64,000 nucleotides of DNA from the NCBI RefSeq assembly GCF_900155885.1, contig NZ_FTMB01000001.1:992001-1056000 (forward strand), in the 5' to 3' direction. A model generated the notes under the pieces. It searched no databases, was not told the DNA's origin, and saw nothing but the letters and a program-made list of their open reading frames with translations. A program made the position numbers and the translations under genes. The DNA is from Rhizobium sp. RU20A (lineage in GTDB: Bacteria; Pseudomonadota; Alphaproteobacteria; Rhizobiales; Rhizobiaceae). Below are positions 24,626 to 34,074 of this stretch, piece by piece (the first letter of the stretch is position 1; each line of letters begins with the position of its first letter).

Positions 24626-25660
24626 ATGGAAGTCCGCGTCAAGAACATCGTCAAGGAGTTCGCCCGCTTCCCGGCGTTGGAGAACGTCTCCCTCGACATT
24701 CGCTCGGGCGAGCTCATCGCCCTGCTCGGCCCCTCGGGTTCGGGCAAGACCACGCTGCTGCGGCTCATCGCCGGGCTCGAGACCCCGACCACCGGCCAGA
24801 TCTTCTTTGGCGACGAGGATGCCTCGCAGAAAACCGTGCAGCAGCGCAATATCGGCTTCGTCTTCCAGCACTACGCCCTCTTCCGCCACATGACCGTGCT
24901 GGAAAACGTCTCCTTCGGCCTCAAGGTGCGCTCCGGCGACCGCCGCCCGCCGGCCGACGAGATCCGTCGCCGGGCGCTGGAACTGCTCGACCTCGTGCAG
25001 CTCTCCGGCCTCGAAACGCGTTATCCGGCCCAGTTGTCCGGCGGCCAGCGCCAGCGCGTGGCGCTCGCCCGTGCCATGGCGGTGGAGCCGAACGTGCTGC
25101 TGCTCGACGAGCCCTTTGGCGCTTTGGATGCGCAGGTGCGCCGTGAATTGCGCAAATGGCTGCGCGACATCCACGACCACACCGGCCACACCACCGTCTT
25201 CGTGACCCACGACCAGGAAGAGGCGCTGGAACTTGCCGACCGCGTCGTCGTGATGAGCAAGGGCAAGATCGAGCAGGTCGGCACCGCCGACGAGATCTAC
25301 GACACACCCGCCTCCCCCTTCGTCTACGGCTTCATCGGCGAATCCAATGTGCTGCCGGTGCGCATCGAGGGTGGCGAGATCTGGTTCGAGGACCGCCCCA
25401 TCGGCGTGAAGGCCGAGGGACATGCGGATGGCGATGGCAGGCTCTACTTCCGCCCGCATGATATCGAGATGCTGGAGGGCTGCGGCGGCTGTCTCGCCGG
25501 CATCGTCACGGCCTCGCGCCGCGTTGCCGGCACGCGCCATGTGGAAGTGTCCACGGGCGCCTCCAATGCCAGCGTCGAAATCGAACTACCCATCGATCGC
25601 GGCAATGTCGACGGCAGCCGCCTCGCCTTCCGCCCGAAAAAGTGGACCCTGTTCCGCTGA
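24626..25660 (+). CDS. cysA: Sulfate ABC transporter ATP-binding protein CysA
   Basis: A 344-residue ATPase. Walker A is GPSGSGKTT (residue ~36), the signature is LSGGQRQR, Walker B is [12 protein letters not shown] and the switch His is in VFVTHDQEE. The C-terminal 110 residues form the TOBE-like regulatory part typical of CysA. Last gene of the sulfate operon. Confidence 0.94.
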   Translation: MEVRVKNIVKEFARFPALENVSLDIRSGELIALLGPSGSGKTTLLRLIAGLETPTTGQIFFGDEDASQKTVQQRNIGFVFQHYALFRHMTVLENVSFGLKVRSGDRRPPADEIRRRALELLDLVQLSGLETRYPAQLSGGQRQRVALARAMAVEPNVLLLDEPFGALDAQVRRELRKWLRDIHDHTGHTTVFVTHDQEEALELADRVVVMSKGKIEQVGTADEIYDTPASPFVYGFIGESNVLPVRIEGGEIWFEDRPIGVKAEGHADGDGRLYFRPHDIEMLEGCGGCLAGIVTASRRVAGTRHVEVSTGASNASVEIELPIDRGNVDGSRLAFRPKKWTLFR

Positions 25661-25832
25661 ACCCTTGCGACACAGGGGCTGGCGCCCACCGCGCCACCCC
25701 CGCCGTCTTTCACCTTTCCACAGGCAGGATGGAAGCCGGCAAAAAGAAATTCAAAAAAATCCGGCGGGGCGCTGGACAAGCCGAAAGAAGCTCTTTATAG
25801 CCCCCCTCACACCGCGGCGACGCGGTCCGGAT

Positions 25833-25908
<76 letters not shown>

Positions 25909-26218
25909 AAAACCAAAGACTTCCCGAAATCAGTTGCTGTTTTGGTCGAACGTTCTGAAGTGTTGTTTCAACGCGCGGAGCGCGGCCAGGCGGGCCTGGT
26001 AGGCGCGGCGAATCACGTGGATATAGGTTTCCTGCGGGGACCCTGAGTCGCCCTTGAAGGCTCCTCCCATCCTCACAAATTCTTCTCCGCGACGAAGTCA
26101 GACTGCATCATGCCGTCGAGCATGCGTATGATGCAATCGCGCACCTCCGTGAGAGAGCACGAGCCTCGCTTTCATCCGGGGATGCGAAGCGCCCGAGGGG
26201 CGCGGGCTGGCAGAACCG
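25909..26218. other. Gene-poor stretch after tRNA-Lys
   Basis: About 310 bases with no convincing gene. The minus strand holds one 46-codon open frame (listed separately). I see no tRNA-derived attachment repeat, integrase or transposase. The stretch may be a decayed gene. Confidence 0.5.
25930..26070 (-). CDS. Possible small protein (46 residues)
   Basis: The frame begins MGGAFKGDSGSPQETYIHV and continues with an Arg/Ala-rich helix-like stretch. GTGAGG lies directly before the ATG at a poor distance. No family is recognised. It could be a genuine small protein or the remnant of a longer one. Confidence 0.3.
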   Translation of the reverse strand: MGGAFKGDSGSPQETYIHVIRRAYQARLAALRALKQHFRTFDQNSN

Positions 26219-27130
26219 TCAGATGAAAAGCTGGCCTTCGGCCACCTTGACGGCGTGGCCACCGATCCGGGCGGCACTGACCTTCGAACGCAGGATATCG
26301 ACGTGCAGATGCAGATAGGACGCCCGCCCCATCTCCACGCCCTGCTCGATCAAAAAGGCATGGTGCCCGTCCACCGGCTGGTCGAAATGGTTGATCGTGC
26401 CGGAAAAGGCAGCGGCGGCGGCGCCGGTTGCCGGGTCTTCTGAAATGCCCATGCCGGGTGCGAACATGCGCGCGTGGAACCGCGCCTGATGATGCCGTCC
26501 GCCGCGGCAATAGACGTAGGCGGCGGCAAGCCTGCCATCCGCCATCGGCGCCATGTGCTCCCAGCGGGCCAGATCGAAATCGATCGCGGCGGCGGCCGAC
26601 AGATCATGCACGGGAATGGTGACGAAGGGCACGCCCGCGCTCCAGAGCATCGGCATATGGTTCTCGAAGCCGATATCCGTGCTCTTGATCGAAAGCGCAT
26701 CGGCGAGCGCCTGCCGGTCGAAGCTTGCCGGCAGAGCCTCGGCATGGCGCGGCAGATCGAACTCGGCAAAGCTTGGCTGCCCCGCCTCCAGCCGGATCGC
26801 GCAGCGCACCGGTCCGACCTCTTCCTCCAGCACCTTTACGAGATCGATCGTCGCTCCGCGATGGGCAGCTTCCGCGAGCGCCACCGCGGTGCCGACCGTC
26901 GGATGGCCGGCGAAGGGAAGCTCGTGAACAGGCGTGAAAATGCGCAGCCGCGCGCCATGGGACGGGTGTTCGGGTGCCAGCACGAAGGCGGTTTCCGACA
27001 GCGAGAATTCGCTCGCAATCGCCTGCATCTCGTCCGCTGACAGCCCATCGCCATCCAGCACCACCGCCAGCGCGTTTCCCTTGAGCGGTTCTGCGGTGAA
27101 GACGTCATAGATGGCGTAGCGGCGGACCAT
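26219..27130 (-). CDS. PhzF-family isomerase-like protein
   Basis: This 303-residue protein of the phenazine biosynthesis PhzF / diaminopimelate epimerase-like fold has two similar halves. Features are YDVFTAEPLKGNALAVVLD at residue 6, the catalytic Glu in SLSETAFVL and the GHPTVGTA loop in the first half, and SEDPATGAAAAAFSG in the second. Substrates of most PhzF homologues are unknown and no phenazine genes are near. I chose the ATG behind GGGAGCCACCC; an upstream extension lacks similarity. Confidence 0.88.
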   Translation of the reverse strand: MVRRYAIYDVFTAEPLKGNALAVVLDGDGLSADEMQAIASEFSLSETAFVLAPEHPSHGARLRIFTPVHELPFAGHPTVGTAVALAEAAHRGATIDLVKVLEEEVGPVRCAIRLEAGQPSFAEFDLPRHAEALPASFDRQALADALSIKSTDIGFENHMPMLWSAGVPFVTIPVHDLSAAAAIDFDLARWEHMAPMADGRLAAAYVYCRGGRHHQARFHARMFAPGMGISEDPATGAAAAAFSGTINHFDQPVDGHHAFLIEQGVEMGRASYLHLHVDILRSKVSAARIGGHAVKVAEGQLFI

Positions 27131-27161
27131 GGGTGGCTCCCTCCAGTGTTTTCCTGTCTTT

Positions 27162-27908
27162 TCAGGAAGTTTGCCCGCCTTCGAACAGCCAGGCAAGCAT
27201 GGGCGGCATGAAATGCGCATAGCCATGGCGGGCCGGATCAGCATCGCGGATCGCCACTACGCCGGCAATTTCCGGATCCGCCTCATCGGCGGCATGGGCG
27301 CCGATGCGGCCAACGAGCGTCTCGGCATCCTCCGCGAAGCGATAGACGCGGAACAGCGTCACATAGTCGTCGGCGTGCAGCGCATGAAAATCCCCGACGC
27401 TGACGGCATCCGCCAGCGAAAGGCCGGTCTCTTCCAGCACCTCGCGGGCCATGTTGAGATCAGCGTCGCAGCGCCCGTCGATGACGTCCTCGGGATCGAG
27501 CGAGCCGGCCGCGCAATAGACCTTGCCCGGATTGGCCGTATGCGCACCCATCTTGATCGCGATCACGGCGTTGTCGGCCGATAGCAGCACCGGAATCGAG
27601 AAGAGATGCGCCGCCCCGCCCGCAGGCTTCGCCTTGCGCCAGTAAAGCAGCGTGGAAAAGGGCACGACATGGCCGACGGCATGCACGGCGCCCGCAGACA
27701 GGGTGATGCGGCTGTGCAGCACCATCTGCCCGTCATACAGGCTGGGATTGGCTGCCACCTCCGCCGCCCAATTGTCGCTGATCTCGGCCGCGTGGCTCAA
27801 CAGCAGCGGATGCGGGTCGGGCGAAACCGTGAGGTCCAGCCGGTCGAGGCGGAAAATCGTGTTCTCGGCAATGCCATTGGTGATGAGCGCGGGGGAAATG
27901 GAAGACAT
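27162..27908 (-). CDS. NUDIX hydrolase family protein
   Basis: A 248-residue protein with the conserved core AREVLEETGLSL near residue 160 preceded by GSLDPEDV. The spacing between the Gly/Glu part and the REVLEE part is longer than the classical GX5EX7REUXEEXGU, so the Nudix box is a variant. N- and C-terminal regions are extended compared with small Nudix enzymes. The start overlaps the preceding endonuclease stop in TGATG, so the pair is translationally coupled, which suggests a shared role in nucleotide or nucleic-acid cleanup. Confidence 0.82.
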   Translation of the reverse strand: MSSISPALITNGIAENTIFRLDRLDLTVSPDPHPLLLSHAAEISDNWAAEVAANPSLYDGQMVLHSRITLSAGAVHAVGHVVPFSTLLYWRKAKPAGGAAHLFSIPVLLSADNAVIAIKMGAHTANPGKVYCAAGSLDPEDVIDGRCDADLNMAREVLEETGLSLADAVSVGDFHALHADDYVTLFRVYRFAEDAETLVGRIGAHAADEADPEIAGVVAIRDADPARHGYAHFMPPMLAWLFEGGQTS

Positions 27909-29014
27909 CAAAGGTCCAGTGTTGCAACGACCGGGCAGTGGTCGGAGGCTTTCGGCCGGTCCCAGCCGGTCCGCGGAAAGCGCTCAACCGCCTGCCCTGG
28001 CGGAAATAGGGTTCGAAACGGCTGCCCCTGGCGGATGATCTCCGGCACGGCATCGGGATTGCTTCTAGCAAGCGCCTGTGACAGCCAGAGGTAATCGAGC
28101 TGGCAAAGATGGCGTTCCTGCGGCCCGCGGCTGTGGAAGAGCGTCCAGCGGTCGATCTCCGGCCGGCGCCGCACGATGTTCTCGGCAAAGCCGTCATGGC
28201 TGAAGACGTCGAGCGCGCTTTCGCTCTCGGCCCGCGGCTGGAACGCATAGCCGCCGCGCCGGTCGCCGGTCACATCGATACGATCCTGATAATCGTTCAT
28301 GTCGCCGGCGATGATAAAGGCCGCCTGTCCGCCGCCTGCGCCAAAACGATCCTCGATGATCCGCCGCACCGCCAGCGCCTCGGCCCGGCGCACCGGCATG
28401 GTGGCGCTGCGCCCGTCCAGCCCGTCCCGCGCCGGCCCCATCGATTTGAAATGCACCACATAGAGGGTGAAGGGCCGCCCGCCGACGGTGATGTCGAGCT
28501 CGAGACAGTCCCGCTTGAAGATCCGGTCGGAGGGAAGAAGCGAGAGAGCAGCGAGCGCGGGCGTGTGAAGATTAAGATCGGCATAGGTGAGCGCGGCATG
28601 GGAGCGCACGTTGGTGCAGACGATCGGCTCGCCGTCGCGCGTCTCCTCGCGCATCAGCACGGCCACATCGATGCCGCGCGTGTCATTGCCCTCGATCAGA
28701 TATTTGCGCCGGTAGCCGCTACCGACCATCTTGAAGAGGTAGCCGTATTCGAAGGCCTGCAGCCCGGCCATGTCGTCAACTTCCTGGAGGCACAGAATAT
28801 CGGCATCGCATTCCGCAATTGCCAGCGCCGAGAGCTGACGCGTGTCGTCCGTATGGGCGATCGTGCGCGCTTCTTCGAGCCGCTGATACTCCGCCTCGCT
28901 GCGCACCTCGAACAGTCTGAGCACCCGATCCTGCTTCAACTGGTTGCGAAAGCCGCTGAACTCGAAGCGGCTCATCAGGTTCTCGATGTTGAAGGTGGCG
29001 ATGCGAAGCGACAT
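27908..29014 (-). CDS. Endonuclease/exonuclease/phosphatase family protein
   Basis: A 368-residue metal-dependent phosphohydrolase of the EEP fold (DNase I / exonuclease III type). All active-site blocks are present: ATFNIENL, CLQEVDD with the metal Glu, the His in YVVHFKSMG, GDMNDYQD, LDYLWLS and SDHCPVV near the C-terminus. No signal peptide, so cytoplasmic. Coupled to the following Nudix gene by a one-base overlap. Confidence 0.9.
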   Translation of the reverse strand: MSLRIATFNIENLMSRFEFSGFRNQLKQDRVLRLFEVRSEAEYQRLEEARTIAHTDDTRQLSALAIAECDADILCLQEVDDMAGLQAFEYGYLFKMVGSGYRRKYLIEGNDTRGIDVAVLMREETRDGEPIVCTNVRSHAALTYADLNLHTPALAALSLLPSDRIFKRDCLELDITVGGRPFTLYVVHFKSMGPARDGLDGRSATMPVRRAEALAVRRIIEDRFGAGGGQAAFIIAGDMNDYQDRIDVTGDRRGGYAFQPRAESESALDVFSHDGFAENIVRRRPEIDRWTLFHSRGPQERHLCQLDYLWLSQALARSNPDAVPEIIRQGQPFRTLFPPGQAVERFPRTGWDRPKASDHCPVVATLDL

Positions 29015-29200
29015 GGGCGAAGCGAATCCGTTGCGATAACGCGAGACTACACGAATTGACGGATGGAAAACTCTTGTTCACCACGCCGGCATCCGCCCGG
29101 AAATGGACGCTTGGTGCTTACGAATAAATCACCGGCAGCGCTCGTTATATCAGCATTGTCTGCCGGATCGAAAACGCTCCGCAACCCAAGGGGAAATCAC

Positions 29201-29584
29201 ATGCTGCCTGTCCTTCGTCGCTCGATTTTCGGCCTCGGCTTCGTTCTCGCCTCGCTCGTCTCGGCGGAAGCCGCGCTCGCCGACAGCTTCGGCGCCATCT
29301 CCTATTCGCCCGAGACCGGCGCGACCGGCTGGTCGCACTCCTGGGACAACCGCCGCAAGGCCGAGCGCGTCGCGCAGGAAAACTGCTACGCCAATGCCGA
29401 TGATTGCCGCGTTGCCATCTGGTTCAATAACGCCTGCGGCGCCGTCGCGGTCGGCGACGATGGCGGTTGGGGCTCCGCCTGGGCCTACAACAGCCGCGGT
29501 GCCCAGCGCGCCGCCGTCGCCCAGTGCTCGCGCTATTCCGACGGATGCCGCGTCGTACGCTGGCAATGCTCGGGCGCGCGCTGA
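29201..29584 (+). CDS. DUF4189 exported protein
   Basis: A 127-residue protein with a signal peptide ending VSAEAALA near residue 27. The mature domain begins FGAISYSPETGATGWSHSWD and carries six cysteines (ENCYANADDCRVAIWF, NNACGAVAVG, QCSRYSDGCRVVRWQC), the DUF4189 pattern, presumably disulfide-bonded in the periplasm. AAGGGGAAATCAC is the ribosome site. Function unknown. Confidence 0.88.
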   Translation: MLPVLRRSIFGLGFVLASLVSAEAALADSFGAISYSPETGATGWSHSWDNRRKAERVAQENCYANADDCRVAIWFNNACGAVAVGDDGGWGSAWAYNSRGAQRAAVAQCSRYSDGCRVVRWQCSGAR

Positions 29585-29758
29585 GAGGACCACCGAGAAG
29601 CGGCCGTCCCACCAGAAACGGCCGCCCAATTGCTTTGCCGGCTCATTGCTGAAACGCTGATTCTCTGCGATTTCTTCCGGGAGCGCCGCGTGTTCGCCGA
29701 ACGCGCAACGGGCGCTCTCAGTCCTTGAGACTGCGCATCGGACAGATAGGTTTGGGGA

Positions 29759-31660
29759 ATGCAAAATAGGGGCAGCCTGGGGGCGCGACTGCGTTACGCC
29801 TTCGACAAGAGCATGGCCGGCGGATCAGTGGCGCTGATCGGCTGGCTCGCAATCATTTCATTGATCGTCATCATGATTGCCGCCGCCTTTCTGGCGGTGA
29901 CGGGCATTGCGCCGGAGGGCGGCGAGCCCGTCGGCTTCATCGAAGGCGCCTGGGAATCGCTGATGCGCACTATGGATGCCGGCACGATGGGCGGCGACAT
30001 GGGCTGGAGTTTCCGCGGCGTCTCGCTCTTCGTCACGATCGCCGGCATCTTCGTCTTCTCGGCCTTGATCGGCGTTCTCTCCTCCGGTCTCGACAACAAG
30101 CTGGACGAGCTGCGCAAGGGCCGCTCCCATGTGCTGGAACGCGACCACACGATCATCCTCAACTGGTCGCCCTCGATCTTTGATGTGATTTCCGAGCTCG
30201 TCATCGCCAACAAGAGCCGCCGGCGCCCCTACATCGTCATCCTCGCAGGCAAGGACAAGGTGGAGATGGAGGACGAGATCGCCGACAAGGTGGCCGATCT
30301 CGCCAACACGAAGATCATCTGCCGCAACGGCGATCCGACAGACCTTTACGATCTCGGCATCGTCAACCCGCAGACCTCCCGTTCGGTGATCGTGCTCTCG
30401 CCGGAGACGGAAGACCCGGATTCGCAGGTGATCAAGTCGGTGCTCGCCATCGTCCACGATCCGAACCGGCGCAAGGAACCCTACCAGATCGCCGCCGAAA
30501 TCCGCGATGCGCGCAATGCCGAAGTGGCCCGCATCGTCGGTGGAAACGAAGTGCAGCTGGTGCTCGCCGACGAGCTGATTTCGCGCATCGTCGTGCATTC
30601 CAGCCGCCAGGCGGGCCTCAGCGCCGTCTATTCCGAACTCCTCGATTTCGACGGCTGCGAGATCTACACGCTGGAGCAGCCGGGCCTCACCGGGAAAAGC
30701 TTTGCTGCGGGGGTGATGGGATACGAGACCTGCACGCTGATCGGCGTTCAGGACACGGCCGGCAAGGTGCATCTCAATCCGCACCCGGCCCGCGTCTTCG
30801 CCGCCGGCGAAAAGGCCATCATCATCGCCGAGGACGATGCGGCAGTGCGTATGAGCGAGCAGGAAATCCGCCTCACGCGCGAGGCCGTCCGCCCGCCCCA
30901 GTCGCGCACGGCCGGCGCCGAACGCACCCTCATCCTCGGCTGGAACCGCCGCGGCCCCATCATCGCCGCCGAACTGTCGCGCTACGTCGCCCCCGGCTCG
31001 CTGCTGACGATCGCCGCTGATACGCCCGACATTGCGGCCGATGTCGCCGACATCGAGCGGGCGAACGACAATCTGGCCATCGAACTCAAGCAGATCGACA
31101 CCAGTGACCGCCGGCAGCTCGATGCGCTGGAGGTTCCGGGCTATGACCATGTCCTTGTGCTAGGCTACAGCGACCACATGGGCGCGCAATCGGCCGACAC
31201 GCGCACGCTGGTCGTTCTGCTGCAACTGCGCAAGATCGCCGACGCCGCCGGCCGCCATATCAGCGTCGTCAGCGAAATGATCGACGTGCGCAACCGGGAT
31301 CTGGCCGAAGTGACCCGCGCCGACGACTTCGTGGTCAGCAACAAGCTGGTCAGCCTCATGCTCGCCCAGGCCTCGGAAAACGCCAGCATGTCGGCGATTT
31401 TCGACGAGTTGCTGGATGAGGAGGGCTCGGAAATCTACATGCGGCCGATGACCGACTATATCGACATCACCGAGCCCGTGAACTTCTACACGATCTGCCT
31501 GTCGGCCCTCAAACGCGGCGAAATCGCCATCGGCTACCGCCGCCAGCGCGCCGGCACCGCAGACCCGCGCGATCTCGCCGGCGTCGTCGTCAATCCGAAG
31601 AAGACCGAGAAGATCGCCTACGACGCCGCCGACCGCATCATCGTGCTGGCGCGGGACTAA
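29759..31660 (+). CDS. CASTOR/POLLUX-like ion channel with RCK-type domains
   Basis: A 633-residue membrane protein related to the plant CASTOR/POLLUX (DMI1) channels. An N-terminal helix at residues 22-48, a pore region containing MRTMDAGTMGGD and a second helix at residues 86-110 are followed by a long cytosolic part with two RCK-like Rossmann units (VLERDHTIILNWSPSIFDV; TLILGWNRRGPIIAAEL). The filter replaces the K+ channel GYG by a DAG-type sequence, as in the plant proteins. It probably conducts cations and may be gated by ligands. Flanked by unrelated genes. Confidence 0.88.
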   Translation: MQNRGSLGARLRYAFDKSMAGGSVALIGWLAIISLIVIMIAAAFLAVTGIAPEGGEPVGFIEGAWESLMRTMDAGTMGGDMGWSFRGVSLFVTIAGIFVFSALIGVLSSGLDNKLDELRKGRSHVLERDHTIILNWSPSIFDVISELVIANKSRRRPYIVILAGKDKVEMEDEIADKVADLANTKIICRNGDPTDLYDLGIVNPQTSRSVIVLSPETEDPDSQVIKSVLAIVHDPNRRKEPYQIAAEIRDARNAEVARIVGGNEVQLVLADELISRIVVHSSRQAGLSAVYSELLDFDGCEIYTLEQPGLTGKSFAAGVMGYETCTLIGVQDTAGKVHLNPHPARVFAAGEKAIIIAEDDAAVRMSEQEIRLTREAVRPPQSRTAGAERTLILGWNRRGPIIAAELSRYVAPGSLLTIAADTPDIAADVADIERANDNLAIELKQIDTSDRRQLDALEVPGYDHVLVLGYSDHMGAQSADTRTLVVLLQLRKIADAAGRHISVVSEMIDVRNRDLAEVTRADDFVVSNKLVSLMLAQASENASMSAIFDELLDEEGSEIYMRPMTDYIDITEPVNFYTICLSALKRGEIAIGYRRQRAGTADPRDLAGVVVNPKKTEKIAYDAADRIIVLARD

Positions 31661-31740
31661 GCGGGCGGGTGAAGGTGCCGGCGCCGTGCTGCGGCATCCC
31701 CTTGTGCCGCTGCCGTATTCCGGCGCGCGCACCTCCCTCT

Positions 31741-31827
31741 CCGTCGTCCTGGGGCCTGACCCGAGGACCGACGCGCCCCTCTGCAGCCTTGGGGATGGGT
31801 TCTCGGCTCGAAGGCCGAGAATGACGG
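31741..31827. repeat. 87-base rhizobial palindromic intergenic element (copy A)
   Basis: Starts CCGTCGTCCTGGGGCCTGAC and ends GAGAATGACGG, roughly inverted ends, with an internal perfect hairpin TTCTCGGC-N6-GCCGAGAA (31800-31821). The style matches the abundant CCGTCATCCTCGGGC-type repeats of alphaproteobacteria. A second 87-base copy lies at 34122-34208. The rest of the gap between the channel gene and the aminotransferase (31661-31972) holds only this element and the terminator below. Confidence 0.65.
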
Positions 31828-31913
31828 CTGGGAGTGTGTAGCCGGTGCCATCAAGCAAGCGAGAGCCCCACGCTGCACGGCTCCAACCGTGCTCGCCCTC
31901 CATCACAGGAATC

Positions 31914-31942
31914 AAAAAGGGCCTGCGCATCCACGCAGGCCC
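31914..31942 (-). terminator. Terminator of the aminotransferase gene
   Basis: On the minus strand GGGCCTGCG and CGCAGGCCC form a 9-base stem with a 6-base loop followed by TTTTT, 31 bases past the stop codon. Confidence 0.85.
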
Positions 31943-31972
31943 TCTTCAAAATCCATCAATCCAAAAGCCCGC

Positions 31973-33199
31973 TCACGCCGCCTTTGGCGCTTCGGCGCGG
32001 ATCAGTTGTCCCAGGCGCTCCACGCCGCTGTCGATCATCGCGTCGGAGGCACAGGAGAAGGACAGGCGAATCGTGTTCTCGCCCGAACCGTCGGCGAAGA
32101 ATGCCTTGCCGGGCACGAAGGCGACGCGCACCGTCTCCAGCGCCCGCGCCAGAAGCCGGGCCCCGTCCATGCCCTTGGGCAGCGTCACCCAGACGAACAT
32201 GCCGCCCTCGGGCTTTGTCCACTCGACACCATCGGGCATATGGGCCTCCAGCGCGGCCAGCATGCGCTTGCGGCGGTGGCCATAGGTGGCGCGGATCTTG
32301 CCGAGCTGCTCATCGTAGAGCCGTTCCGCGACCTTGGTGATGACCATCTGGTTGACCGTGGAGGAATGCAGGTCGCCGGCCTGCTTGATGAGGACGAGCT
32401 TGCGCACGACTTCGGAATTGGCAACGACCCAGCCGACGCGCAGGCCCGGCGCCAGCGTCTTGGAGAAGGTGCCGCAATAGAAGGTCCGGGTCTTCTCGAT
32501 GTCGCCGCCATTGCGGGCCAGATCAAGCGCCAGAATCGGCGGCACGCTTTCTCCCTCGTAGCGCAGCGACTGGTAGGCGGCATCCTCGATTACGGGAACG
32601 TCAAGCGTCTCGGCAAGATCGAGCAGCCATTCGCGCTCGGCCTTCGTCATGGTGACGCCTGTCGGATTGTGGAATTCGGGAACGCAATAGGCGAACTTGA
32701 CGCGCCCGCCCTTCTCGCTCGCCGCCTCCGTGTAGGAGGCCGGCTCGCGATTGGAAAGCGGCACCAGCTTGTCGTAATTCGGCTCATAGGCATTGAAGGC
32801 GCCAAGCGCACCCATATAGGTCGGCCAGGTCACCAGCGCGGTGTCCTTCGGCGACAGGAAGAGTTTGCCGAGATAATCGAGCAACTGCTGCGAACCGGAG
32901 GTGATGAAGACATTCTGCGCCGTGCAGGTGATGCCGATCTTGGCCATGTCCTGAACGATCCAGTCGCGCAGCGGCTTGTAGCCTTCCGAGACCGAATATT
33001 GCAGCGCCGCATCGCCCTGCGCGCCCGACAGAACCTCCGAATAGGCCTCCGCCACCTCCGCCTTCGGAAACAGCGCCACATCCGGAATGCCGCCGGCAAA
33101 GGAGATGATGTCGGGCTGCTCCAGAAGCTTCAGAAGCTCGCGGATTTCGGACGCTTTCATGCGGCTCGCCCGGGTGGCGAAGATGCTTTCCCAGTTCAT
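31973..33199 (-). CDS. PLP-dependent aminotransferase (class I/II)
   Basis: A 408-residue cytosolic fold-type I aminotransferase similar to 2-aminoadipate/valine-pyruvate type enzymes. It shows ISFAGGIPDVALFP (residue ~33), FITSGSQQLLDYLG, PEFHNPTGV, the cofactor Asp region VIEDAAYQSLRY, the Schiff-base Lys in GTFSKTLAPGLRVGW and the carboxylate Arg in NTIRLSFS. No GntR domain is fused. GAGGAAAC is the ribosome site. The amino donor cannot be told from sequence. Confidence 0.9.
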   Translation of the reverse strand: MNWESIFATRASRMKASEIRELLKLLEQPDIISFAGGIPDVALFPKAEVAEAYSEVLSGAQGDAALQYSVSEGYKPLRDWIVQDMAKIGITCTAQNVFITSGSQQLLDYLGKLFLSPKDTALVTWPTYMGALGAFNAYEPNYDKLVPLSNREPASYTEAASEKGGRVKFAYCVPEFHNPTGVTMTKAEREWLLDLAETLDVPVIEDAAYQSLRYEGESVPPILALDLARNGGDIEKTRTFYCGTFSKTLAPGLRVGWVVANSEVVRKLVLIKQAGDLHSSTVNQMVITKVAERLYDEQLGKIRATYGHRRKRMLAALEAHMPDGVEWTKPEGGMFVWVTLPKGMDGARLLARALETVRVAFVPGKAFFADGSGENTIRLSFSCASDAMIDSGVERLGQLIRAEAPKAA

Positions 33200-33343
33200 G
33201 TCGTGTTTCCTCGAAATTTTGTGCCAGACATGACCATGAGTCCGGATTTAAGTCAATAATGCTGACCTAATTTTTGAGATGCGGTTTTGCGGTTTTCGAC
33301 ACCGCATCAGGCGGCGCGGGGAAGATGTTGGAGAACGGCCGTT

Positions 33344-33640
33344 TCACCCGGCCTGCAAAGCGTCCTGCACGGCCTGAGGCGCACGGTCGATCACCAGGAG
33401 ATAGGCACGCGTCGGCCCCTCCGGCTGCCGCGCCCCCTGCTCCCAATGGCGCAGCGTCTTGACCGAAAAGCCGAAGCGGCCGGCAAACTCCTCCTGCGTC
33501 ATCTGCAACCGGGCACGAATGGCCCTCACATCAATGCGATCGGGAACGTTCACCCGGAAGCCATCGGTGGGCCCTTGCCCCCCGGCAAAGGAGGCCGCCT
33601 GTTCGAGGCCCCGGCGGATGCTGTCTGCGACAGAGCTCAT
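33344..33640 (-). CDS. higA: HigA-type antitoxin (XRE helix-turn-helix)
   Basis: A 98-residue protein whose C-terminal half is an XRE helix-turn-helix (DVRAIRARLQMTQEEFAGRF, SVKTLRHWEQGARQP). It follows the toxin frame with a four-base ATGA overlap, the toxin-first order of HigBA systems. It should neutralise the toxin and repress the operon. It is intact even though the toxin frame is broken. Confidence 0.85.
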   Translation of the reverse strand: MSSVADSIRRGLEQAASFAGGQGPTDGFRVNVPDRIDVRAIRARLQMTQEEFAGRFGFSVKTLRHWEQGARQPEGPTRAYLLVIDRAPQAVQDALQAG

Positions 33641-33994
33641 GATCGTTTCCTTCTGTACGTGTCCACCAGGAGCGTCGTCAGCTGGCGGAATTCGTTGCGG
33701 TCCTGCTGGGTGAGATTGGCCCGCTCGTTCTTGGCGTAGGCCGTCAGCGCGAAAAGCGGCATTCCGGCATCGTGGTAGAAGTAGATCACCCTTGCACCGC
33801 CCCGTTTGCCGCGTCCCTCCAGCCCCCCAGCGCAGCTTCCGTATTCCTCCCGTACCCTGCACGAGGTCGCCGGCAAGGGGATTATGTGCGAGGTAATCGA
33901 TCAGCAGGCTGCGCTCCTGCTCGTCCATCAGCCTGCGCGTGGACGAAAGGAATTCAGGGGTTTCAACGACCGTGACGGGCGAAGTCCGTGCCAT
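33637..33994 (-). pseudogene. higB: RelE/HigB2-type toxin, frameshifted
   Basis: The N-terminal half (MARTSPVTVVETPEFLSSTR to GGIRKLRW, about 57 residues) and the C-terminal half (GKRGGARVIYFYHD to VDTYRRKRS) of a HigB2/RelE-type mRNA interferase lie in different frames. The switch falls in a run of six C (33823-33828; six G in the coding strand). Removing one base restores a continuous 118-residue protein reading RWGLEGRGKRGG, which fits the family. Either a true mutation, a phase-variable tract or a sequencing error. The promoter and antitoxin are intact. Confidence 0.75.
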
Positions 33995-34003
33995 AAGCGA
34001 ATC

Positions 34004-34018
34004 TACCCCAATGGAGTA
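34004..34018. promoter_or_regulatory. Candidate operator/-10 region of the higBA promoter
   Basis: TACCCCAATGGAGTA is a near-palindrome (one mismatch) overlapping a minus-strand TATACT (34015-34020) 21 bases before the toxin start, where autorepression by the antitoxin would be expected. Confidence 0.4.
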
Positions 34019-34074
34019 TAGCAGGCAAGCGGGAAGCTTTATCCTTCGACGTTCGATCCTCGGTCTTCAAATGC

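Noticed and set aside
33344-33994. A single fused toxin-antitoxin protein of 216 residues.
   Set aside because: The open frame joins the toxin N-terminus, an out-of-frame stretch and the antitoxin by chance of the frameshift. The antitoxin has its own start with the ATGA overlap.
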